Source of the DNA: Nitrospira sp.
GTDB lineage: Bacteria; Nitrospirota; Nitrospiria; Nitrospirales; Nitrospiraceae
Reading direction: 5' to 3'
Assembly: GCA_005116795.1 (NCBI GenBank)
Contig: SWDL01000373.1
Coordinates: 1-5,907 of the forward strand
DNA: 5,907 nt
Shown piece by piece: positions 1 through 5,176 of this stretch (position 1 is its first letter; every line of letters starts with the position of its first letter). Position numbers and translations under genes: made by a program. The notes below the pieces were generated by a model. The model had not been told where the DNA came from. It made no database searches and worked only from the letters and a program-made list of their open reading frames with translations.

Positions 1-2
1 CG

Positions 3-1604
3 GCCAATCGGATCGGGACCCTGTTGGAGATTCCGGCGGACGGGCTGGCCCGCATCGTCGTCGGCGGCGCGGAGTACTATACGAACGTCGACCCACGGGT
101 GACACGGGAGGCCCTCAAGATCGGCACGCAGGTGCTGGTCAACGAGGCGTTTGCGGTCATCAAGACCTTGGGATATGACCATCACGGCCCGGTGCTGAAG
201 ATCGCCGAGGTGCTGCCGGATGGGCGACTACGCTTCGAGTCGGAGATGGGTCGCCAGGCGGTGATCCTCCAACGGTCCGGCGAGCTGGCCGGGGTTGAGC
301 TCAACGCCGGCGACGAAGTCCGTGTCGATCCGAGCCATCACATCGCGATCGAGAAGCTCGAGGACCGGAAGACCAAGACTCATTTATTGGATGAAATCCC
401 CACCGTCACGTGGGAGCAGATCGGCGGGCAGAAGACGGCGATTGAAGCGATTCGGAAAGCGATCGAGTATCCCCTGCTCCACGCCACGACATTTGAACAG
501 TACAAGTTTACGCAGCCGAAAGGGTTCTTGCTCTACGGGCCTCCCGGCTGCGGCAAGACCTTGATCGGCCAGGCGACCGCCGCCAGCCTCTCGAAGCTGG
601 TTCGGGAGTCCACGCCTGCTGTGCCGCCGGGGCGCGAGCCACAGCCTCCCATCACCGGCGGGGTCTTCTTGCACGTCAAAGGCCCGGAAATCCTGAACAT
701 GTGGCTGGGCGAGTCGGAACGGATCGTGCGGGATCTATTCGCCCAGGCTCGCGCCAGACGGAACGCAGGATTGCTCCCCTTTATCTTCATCGATGAGGCG
801 GAGTCCGTCCTGGGCACGCGCCGCGCCATGCGCTCGTTCAACATTTCGAACACACTCGTCCCGATGTTCTGCACGGAGATGGACGGAATCGAATCACTCC
901 GGGATGTGGTCATCATTCTCGCCTCGAACCGCCCGGACTTGATCGACCCTGCGGTGCTGCGGCCCGGGCGCATCGACCGGAAGATCAAGGTCGCCAGGCC
1001 GAACCGGGACGCGGCAGCCGAAATTCTTGCCGTCTACGTGACCACCGACCTGCCGCTCGATGTTGCGCTCGTCGCCACGCACCAGAACGACAGGGCGGCT
1101 GCCCGTGACGCGGTGGTGACCCAGGTGACCGACGCGATCTTCCGTCGAACCGATGAGAACCGGGTGCTGTCCGTGCGACTCCGCAGTGGTCAGAACAAGA
1201 CGCTCTATCGCGGAGACCTCCTCAGCGGGGCCATCCTGGCCTCCGTCGTACAACGAGCCAAGGAGAAGGCGATCGACCGGATAATCTTAACGCAACCTGC
1301 CCAAGAGCAGGTTGCTACGGACGCCGCAGGCGCGGGAACGCAGGCCGCCCGAGAGCGTCCTGCTACGGACACCGCAGGCGCTTCGCCATTGGCGCCGGGT
1401 GTTCCCAAGCAACAGGGACTCACGCTCTCCGATCTCCTCGAATCGATCGATGAGGAGTTTCGCGAAGGCGACATGCTGCCGCCGGACGATGCGGCTGAAG
1501 AATGGCTCAAACTCCTCGATCACCATCCCGAGCAGGTCGTGGGCGTCTCCTCGTTCCGCAAGGGCCGATTGAGCGAGGAACGCGTGATGGGGCAGATCAT
1601 ATAA
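3..1604 (+). CDS. arc: Proteasome-associated AAA+ ATPase ARC/Mpa, 5' partial
   Basis: Hexameric ATPase that recognises tagged proteins, unfolds them and threads them into the 20S proteasome. The frame is open to the window edge, so the true start and the N-terminal coiled coil (the Pup-binding part in Mpa) lie upstream; the TTG at 24 is not a credible start because homologous OB sequence is already under way. Of 533 visible residues, about 1-125 are tandem OB folds. The AAA+ module has Walker A GPPGCGKT (537-560), pore loop Met-Trp-Leu-Gly (699-710), Walker B FIFIDE (780-797), sensor-1 Asn (927-929) and arginine-finger region LRPGR (957-971). After it come a region aligning with the Mpa C-terminal part (NRVL...YRGDLLSGA) and a helical end. 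Odd points: a roughly 42-residue Ala/Thr-rich insert (about 1293-1418) absent from Mtb Mpa, and a C-terminus of Gly-Gln-Ile-Ile where Mpa has Gly-Gln-Tyr-Leu. First gene of the visible cluster; dop starts 60 nt downstream. Family assignment is firm from alignment recalled along the whole length. Confidence 0.95.
   Translation, partial: ANRIGTLLEIPADGLARIVVGGAEYYTNVDPRVTREALKIGTQVLVNEAFAVIKTLGYDHHGPVLKIAEVLPDGRLRFESEMGRQAVILQRSGELAGVELNAGDEVRVDPSHHIAIEKLEDRKTKTHLLDEIPTVTWEQIGGQKTAIEAIRKAIEYPLLHATTFEQYKFTQPKGFLLYGPPGCGKTLIGQATAASLSKLVRESTPAVPPGREPQPPITGGVFLHVKGPEILNMWLGESERIVRDLFAQARARRNAGLLPFIFIDEAESVLGTRRAMRSFNISNTLVPMFCTEMDGIESLRDVVIILASNRPDLIDPAVLRPGRIDRKIKVARPNRDAAAEILAVYVTTDLPLDVALVATHQNDRAAARDAVVTQVTDAIFRRTDENRVLSVRLRSGQNKTLYRGDLLSGAILASVVQRAKEKAIDRIILTQPAQEQVATDAAGAGTQAARERPATDTAGASPLAPGVPKQQGLTLSDLLESIDEEFREGDMLPPDDAAEEWLKLLDHHPEQVVGVSSFRKGRLSEERVMGQII
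1292..1381 (+). repeat. Hairpin plus 48-nt-period direct repeat inside arc
   Basis: GCAACCTGC (1292-1300) and GCAGGTTGC (1307-1315) form a perfect 9-bp stem with a 6-nt loop. A 21-nt unit beginning TGCTACGGAC occurs at 1313-1333 and 1361-1381 with one mismatch (position 1323 G, 1371 A), a spacing of 48 nt or 16 codons, so the reading frame is kept. The encoded protein is a low-complexity linker containing Ala-Thr-Asp-Ala/Thr-Ala-Gly-Ala twice. Its place between the AAA+ module and the C-terminal helices suggests a repeat element tolerated in a flexible spot; that origin is inference. Confidence 0.8.
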
Positions 1605-1664
1605 TTGACGAGTTCTTCATTGCGTCATTGATTCAATGGGTCAATCGTCAATGGATCAAGGTCT
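1605..1664 (+). repeat. Nested inverted repeats in the arc-dop gap
   Basis: ATTGACG (1604-1610) and CGTCAAT (1646-1652) are perfect 7-bp inverted copies. Between them lies the palindrome CATTGA-T-TCAATG (1626-1638). Further TCAAT/ATTGA words crowd the same 60 nt. There is no U-tract, so a simple intrinsic terminator is not supported, and read-through into dop is expected. It may be an intergenic repeat element or a processing or regulatory hairpin. Confidence 0.6.
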
Positions 1665-3191
1665 ATGAGACTGTTCGGCATCGAAACGGAATACGGCATC
1701 ACCCGCGAGGATCAGGAGGTCGTGGACCCGGTGGAGGAGTCCATGGCGTTGGTGCGCGCTCATCTCACGGCCAGTTTCGAGCGGACCTGGGACTATGCCG
1801 GCGAGGATCCGCATGAGGATGCGCGCGGTTTTCGCGTCTCCGGCCTGCAACAAGATCGCGAAGAGGACGAGTTCGCCGAGCAGGACGCCCATCGTCCCTT
1901 TTCCTTTCATGAGATGAAGAGCGACTTGGTCCTTCCGAACGGCGCCCGGTTTTATAACGATCACACGCACCCGGAATACTCCACGCCGGAATGCCGGACC
2001 TTGCGCGATCTGGTCGCCCATGACCGGGCCGGTGAGATCATCGTGCAGCGGGCGGCCGATCGGCGCAACCACGCGCTCGGCGGCAGCCCACTCCAACTAT
2101 ACAAGAACAACACCGACTTTCACGGCCACAGCTACGGCTGCCATGACAACTACCTGATCTCACGGCGCGTGCCCTTTGCCCGCCTGGCGGCGGGCCTGCT
2201 CCCCTTCCTGGTCAGCCGCCAGATCACGGCCGGCGCCGGCAAGATCGGGGTGGAAGGACAGGACCGCGCCTATCAGCCGGGGATCTTCCAGTTGTCGCAA
2301 CGGGCGGACTTCATGGAAACCGAGTTCAGCGTGGATACGATGCACAATCGGCCCATCCTGAACACGCGCGACGAGCCGCACGCCGACCGAACGAAGTATC
2401 GGCGACTCCATTTGATCGTCGGTGACGCCAACATGAGCGAATATGCCACCGCGCTCAAGGTGGGGACGACCCGTCTCGTGCTGGAGATGATCGAACGCGA
2501 GGCGGCGCCCGCCCTGGAGTTGGCACAGCCGGTCGAGGCCATCAAAGCGCTGTCGCGTGACCCTGATCTGAAGGCGACGGCGCGGCTCATCGATGGTCGC
2601 TTGCTGACCGGGCTCGACCTCCAAACCCTCTATTGGGAAGCGGCCCAGCGCACCCTCGCCGGCTCAGACGAGGAGACCGACTGGATCATGCGCGAGTGGC
2701 AGGCGGTGCTCCAGCAACTCACCGGTGACCGGACGCCGCTCATCGGGCGAATCGATTGGGTCACCAAACTTTCCTTGCTCGAAACCTTCGCGCGGGAAGA
2801 ACGCATCGGATGGGATGATCCCTGGCTGGCCAGCCTGGACTTGGAATATCACAATCTCAATCCGGAACGCGGGCTCTACCGGGGGCTGGAAGCCGAGGGC
2901 AAGGCCTACCGTCTGACCACCGATGCAGAGGTCCAGGCAGCGATCCGGAACGGACCAGCGGACACGCGGGGCGGGCTGCGCGGACTCTGCATCAAGAAGT
3001 TTCCTGATCAGATCACATCGATCCAATGGGAAGGGCTGTCGTTCAAAGGCGGCCTCCTCCCGATGAAACTGAGCTTCGACGATCTCTTCGAACCGACCGC
3101 TGTCCGCGCCCTGGCCGACATCATCGGACAGGCGTCTTCTCCTGCCGAGGCGGTCACGATGTGGCGCCAACAAAAGGATGTGGGCACATGA
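1665..3191 (+). CDS. dop: Dop, deamidase and deconjugase of the ubiquitin-like modifier
   Basis: Member of the Dop/PafA carboxylate-amine ligase-like family. It should convert the C-terminal Gln of the modifier to Glu and cleave modifier-lysine isopeptide bonds, using bound nucleotide. The 508 residues are close to the 499 of Mtb Dop. Visible motifs: N-terminal GIETEYG (residues 5-11, with metal-site Glu), the Dop-type segment Trp-Asp-Tyr...Asp-Ala-Arg-Gly-Phe (42-56) absent from PafA, NGARFYNDHTHPEY (92-105) with the catalytic-type Asp99, YKNNTD, SYGCHDNY, FQLSQRAD, NTRDEPHAD and GDANMSE. The C-terminal stretch RGLCIKKFPDQ...W follows Dop rather than PafA. The loop between the Trp-Asp-Tyr segment and NGAR is about 10 residues longer than in Mtb and acidic. 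ATG 1665 is the only start: an in-frame TGA at 1629 closes the frame upstream. The ribosome site is weak (AAGG 1658-1661, close to the ATG). It overlaps ubact by 4 nt. Some stretches (SYGCH, GDxNMSE) resemble PafA, but the overall match favours Dop. Confidence 0.92.
   Translation: MRLFGIETEYGITREDQEVVDPVEESMALVRAHLTASFERTWDYAGEDPHEDARGFRVSGLQQDREEDEFAEQDAHRPFSFHEMKSDLVLPNGARFYNDHTHPEYSTPECRTLRDLVAHDRAGEIIVQRAADRRNHALGGSPLQLYKNNTDFHGHSYGCHDNYLISRRVPFARLAAGLLPFLVSRQITAGAGKIGVEGQDRAYQPGIFQLSQRADFMETEFSVDTMHNRPILNTRDEPHADRTKYRRLHLIVGDANMSEYATALKVGTTRLVLEMIEREAAPALELAQPVEAIKALSRDPDLKATARLIDGRLLTGLDLQTLYWEAAQRTLAGSDEETDWIMREWQAVLQQLTGDRTPLIGRIDWVTKLSLLETFAREERIGWDDPWLASLDLEYHNLNPERGLYRGLEAEGKAYRLTTDAEVQAAIRNGPADTRGGLRGLCIKKFPDQITSIQWEGLSFKGGLLPMKLSFDDLFEPTAVRALADIIGQASSPAEAVTMWRQQKDVGT
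3174..3178 (+). promoter_or_regulatory. Ribosome binding site of ubact
   Basis: AAGGA-type purine run (AAAAGGA, 3172-3178) sits in the last codons of dop, 9 nt before ATG 3188. It is the best Shine-Dalgarno match in the window and fixes the start of the small modifier gene. With the ATGA stop/start overlap it suggests translational coupling to dop plus strong independent initiation. Confidence 0.75.
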
Positions 3192-3382
3192 CACACTTCA
3201 TTTCGTTCGAGCGACGCGAGCGTCCTTTCGACCCGATGCCCAGGCCCACCAGCCCCTCGGATGATCAGGGGGGGCCTACAAGACCGGAGACCGGCTCACC
3301 GGACAAGGATAATTTGTTGAAACGCATGCGCAAGGTGGATCCGAAGCAAGCGGAACGCTATCGGCAGAGGACCGGGCAGTAG
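3188..3382 (+). CDS. ubact: UBact, prokaryotic ubiquitin-like protein modifier
   Basis: Small 64-residue tagging protein that is joined through its C-terminus to substrate lysines to mark them for the proteasome. The last residues are Arg-Gln-Arg-Thr-Gly-Gln, fitting the R-(T/S)-G-(E/Q) ending described for UBact and unlike the Gly-Gly-Gln/Glu end of Pup. Because the last residue is Gln, deamidation by Dop should be needed before ligation by PafA. The N-terminal half is rich in Pro, Arg, Asp and Ser and looks disordered; residues about 39-60 are charged (KDNLLKRMRKVDPKQAERY) and likely helical, as in the ATPase-binding part of Pup. It has Lys at 40, 45, 49 and 53 and no Cys. ATG 3188 is chosen for its strong ribosome site and ATGA overlap with dop; an open frame extends upstream to 3026 but lies inside dop. 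Position between dop and prcB is the pup position in actinobacteria. A G7 run (3268-3274) could cause miscalled frames. Assignment rests on C-terminus, size and context. Confidence 0.93.
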   Translation: MTHFISFERRERPFDPMPRPTSPSDDQGGPTRPETGSPDKDNLLKRMRKVDPKQAERYRQRTGQ

Positions 3383-3553
3383 CTCACGGCGTGAAGCGTC
3401 GCTCGTGAAGCGTGAAACGTCGGAGAGTTGGAGGTGTGAAGCCTGAGGTTTGAGGCCGGACATTCCTGCCTCGGACCTCCAACCTCTAGCCTCCAACCTT
3501 CGCAGCCAGTCTCCTTACGAAAGACGCTTCACAAACAACGAGGCACCATAGAA
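3383..3553 (+). repeat. Non-coding ubact-prcB gap with nested inverted repeats
   Basis: No gene is evident in these 171 nt. Three GTGAARCGT words lie at 3391-3399, 3405-3413 and 3412-3420. Inverted pairs nest neatly: GTGAAGCGTC (3391-3400) with GACGCTTCAC (3523-3532), GTTGGAGGT (3427-3435) with ACCTCCAAC (3475-3483), and GAGGC (3452-3456) with GCCTC (3468-3472). A competing pairing is GAGGTTTGAGG (3445-3455) with CCTCCAACCTC (3476-3486), 10 of 11 bases. A second CCTCCAAC (3490-3497) can also pair with the first GTTGGAGG. No U-tract follows, so a classic terminator is not seen. It could be a Nitrospira-type intergenic repeat that folds in RNA, lowering proteasome expression relative to UBact or forming a processing site; that role is inference. 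Confidence 0.7.
3540..3543 (+). promoter_or_regulatory. Candidate ribosome binding site of prcB
   Basis: GAGG lies 10 nt before ATG 3554 and 16 nt before the second in-frame ATG at 3560. The spacing favours the first ATG. The match is moderate and lies just outside the large inverted repeat ending at 3532, so folding would leave it accessible. Confidence 0.5.
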
Positions 3554-4333
3554 ATGGGCATGCAAGGCGATTTCTTCCAGCTCCTCAAGGAACAGGGCTA
3601 CCAGTTTCCAGCGCCGAGTCACGTGCCGGAAGGTTCGAGAGCCGACATCACCCGCGGCACCACGATCCTGGCCATGCGCTACCGTGACGGGGTGCTGGTG
3701 GCCGGCGACCGCCGCGCCACCGCCGGCAACATGGTCATGTATGACCGCACCGATAAGGTGCTGGAGATAGACCGCCACAGTGTCATGGCCATTGCAGGCG
3801 TCCCGGCCACAGCCTACGAGATGGTGCGCATCCTGGAACATTCCTTCAAATACTATCGCCGGACCCAACTACAGGAATTGAGCTTCGAAGGGAAGCTCCG
3901 CGCGGTCTCGAAACTCTTGAAGGACAACGTGGCGGCGGCCTTGGCCGGCACGGGCGCGGTGGCCCCGATCTTCGCCGGCTACGATCACGACCAGGCCACG
4001 GCCAAGATCTACTTCTACGACATCCTCGGCGCGGAGTTTGAAGGCGTGGAATACGCCGTGTCCGGCTCAGGCTCCCCCACGATCCGGGGGATCCTCCACT
4101 ATGTGAATACCTGGGGCGGGCAACCGCTGAACCGCCTCTCGGAAGAAGAGGCCACGGTCCAAGCCCTGCGCTTGCTGACCAGCGCCGCCGAGTTCGACTC
4201 CGCCACCGGCGGCGTGAATCGCGAGACCGGGTTGTACCCGATCATGAAGCTCATCAAAGCCTCCGGGGTTCAGGTCCTCGCAGAGGCCCAACTCCGTTCG
4301 TTGTTCGATAGCCAGGTGACCCGTCATGTATGA
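3554..4333 (+). CDS. prcB: Proteasome subunit beta PrcB (catalytic)
   Basis: Catalytic subunit of the 20S core, an N-terminal nucleophile (Ntn) threonine hydrolase. The 259-residue precursor should lose a 35-residue propeptide by autocleavage at Gly35/Thr36 (ITRG-TTIL). With Thr36 as mature Thr1, the classical triad falls exactly in register: Asp17 in VAGDRRAT and Lys33 in DRTDKVLEI. The glycine-rich SGSGSP segment near the other active-site elements is also present. The propeptide is shorter than the 57 residues of Mtb PrcB. ATG 3554 (Met-Gly-Met) is preferred over ATG 3560 because of ribosome-site spacing. No signal peptide; a cytosolic particle is expected. It is the first gene after the structured gap and overlaps prcA by 8 nt, so equal translation of both barrel subunits is likely. 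HslV is excluded by the long propeptide, the paired alpha subunit and the neighbours. Confidence 0.96.
   Translation: MGMQGDFFQLLKEQGYQFPAPSHVPEGSRADITRGTTILAMRYRDGVLVAGDRRATAGNMVMYDRTDKVLEIDRHSVMAIAGVPATAYEMVRILEHSFKYYRRTQLQELSFEGKLRAVSKLLKDNVAAALAGTGAVAPIFAGYDHDQATAKIYFYDILGAEFEGVEYAVSGSGSPTIRGILHYVNTWGGQPLNRLSEEEATVQALRLLTSAAEFDSATGGVNRETGLYPIMKLIKASGVQVLAEAQLRSLFDSQVTRHV
4314..4318 (+). promoter_or_regulatory. Ribosome binding site of prcA
   Basis: AGGTG lies inside the end of prcB, 7 nt before ATG 4326. It supports the start that overlaps prcB by 8 nt and points to coupled synthesis of the two subunits. Confidence 0.6.
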
Positions 4334-5144
4334 AGAACCCTATCGGTGGGTGGAAGCCATCGGCAACCGCCGCCGGTACTTGGATGAACAATTCCGCCAG
4401 GGCAGTCCGGTCATCGCCCTCTCGTATGCCGACGGCCTGCTGCTGCTGACCGCCGGCCGCGGCACCCCGAAGCTCTACGAGATCTACGATCGCATCGGCC
4501 TCGGGGGGATGGGCCATCCGGCCGATCTGGAGAAACTCCGCTTCGGCCTGCTGGAGATGGCGCACATGGAGGGATTCAACCGCTCCCCGTCCGACGTCAC
4601 CGGCGCGCGCTTGGTGAAATACGGCCTCGCCCCGCTGATCAAGCAGGCGTTCGAGGAAATTTTCAAAGCGCCCCATATCGTCAAAATGCTCCTGGCGGAA
4701 TTGGGCCCGAAGGCTGAACGAGACACCTTCCTGACCGTGAACTACGACGGCACGTTCGAAGAATGGTCCGGGTGCGCGGCGGTGGCGGCGACACTCGACG
4801 TGCAAAAGGCAATGGTGGACGTGGTGACTCGGAGCGTCTCTCACATGACCGCCCCGTTCCAAGAGGCCTTGCGGATCGCGCTCCACGCATGGTCGCTGGG
4901 CTCCTTCTTGCAGCAGAAGGACCACGAAACTCCGGAAGGGACACCGACGGGCGCGGCTCAGGCCGATGGTCATGCGCCGCCCCTTCCGGACGATCTCGCC
5001 CTGACGGCCCATCTGCGAGAAGTTCTTACAGGGAAAACCATCGAATGCGCGGTGCTCGAGCGCCAGGCGCCCGGCTCGTCCAAGTACCGGACGATCAAGC
5101 CGGATGAGCTCCGCGACCTCCTTCCGGATGGTCTGAAAGGGTGA
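4326..5144 (+). CDS. prcA: Proteasome subunit alpha PrcA
   Basis: Structural alpha subunit forming the outer rings and gate of the 20S core, where the ATPase docks. The 272 residues follow Mtb PrcA along most of the length: N-terminal helix region (RRRYLDEQF, then SPVIALSYADGLLL), KLYEIYDRIG (49-58), DVTGARLV (90-97), TVNYDG (137-142) and a C-terminal YRTIKPDELRDLL. It lacks a catalytic Thr, as expected for an alpha subunit. Lys49 aligns with the Mtb pocket lysine that meets the C-terminus of docking activators, so the socket appears kept. An insert of about 25 residues, rich in Pro, Thr, Asp and Ala (within about 196-237), makes it longer than the 248-residue Mtb protein and probably forms a surface loop. 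prcA follows prcB with an 8-nt overlap, the usual beta-then-alpha order of bacterial proteasome operons. Confidence 0.95.
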   Translation: MYEEPYRWVEAIGNRRRYLDEQFRQGSPVIALSYADGLLLLTAGRGTPKLYEIYDRIGLGGMGHPADLEKLRFGLLEMAHMEGFNRSPSDVTGARLVKYGLAPLIKQAFEEIFKAPHIVKMLLAELGPKAERDTFLTVNYDGTFEEWSGCAAVAATLDVQKAMVDVVTRSVSHMTAPFQEALRIALHAWSLGSFLQQKDHETPEGTPTGAAQADGHAPPLPDDLALTAHLREVLTGKTIECAVLERQAPGSSKYRTIKPDELRDLLPDGLKG

Positions 5145-5176
5145 GGTTCTAGCCTCTACCTGAGCCTCAGCCTGCC
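5145..5176 (+). other. Short prcA-pafA gap with an intergenic repeat word
   Basis: The gap is pyrimidine-rich and has no good Shine-Dalgarno sequence before pafA. It holds GAGG (5143-5146) facing CCTC (5153-5156) and the word TCTAGCCTC (5148-5156), which also occurs at 3485-3493 in the ubact-prcB gap. The shared word suggests that pieces of the same repeat family sit in both gaps. Confidence 0.45.

Noticed and set aside
24..26. TTG as the start of the ATPase
   Set aside because: The frame is open to the window edge, and the ATPase needs an upstream coiled coil and the rest of its first OB fold; the gene is cut by the window.
1605..1633. Possible promoter before dop (TTGACG with TTGATT 17 nt on)
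   Set aside because: The -10 match is only 3 of 6, and the TTGACG is part of the inverted repeat, so the signal is too weak to call.
3026..3187. Upstream extension of the ubact frame within dop
   Set aside because: It overlaps conserved Dop sequence; the strong ribosome site and ATGA overlap at 3188 give the usual modifier size.
2664..3194. Minus-strand open frame of 176 codons opposite dop
   Set aside because: Mirror of the dop coding frame, with no family features and no ribosome site of note.
3391..3420. GTGAARCGT repeats as a CRISPR array
   Set aside because: The copies are 9 nt, adjacent or overlapping, with no regular spacers.
3383..3553. Intrinsic terminator after ubact
   Set aside because: Stems are present but no U-tract follows any of them.
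3554..4333. HslV peptidase instead of proteasome beta subunit
   Set aside because: A 35-residue propeptide, a paired alpha subunit, and Dop/ARC/PafA neighbours rule for PrcB; no HslU is present.
4254..5012. Open frame of 252 codons on the minus strand
   Set aside because: It lies wholly opposite prcB/prcA, has no recognisable domains, and is expected by chance in GC-rich coding DNA.
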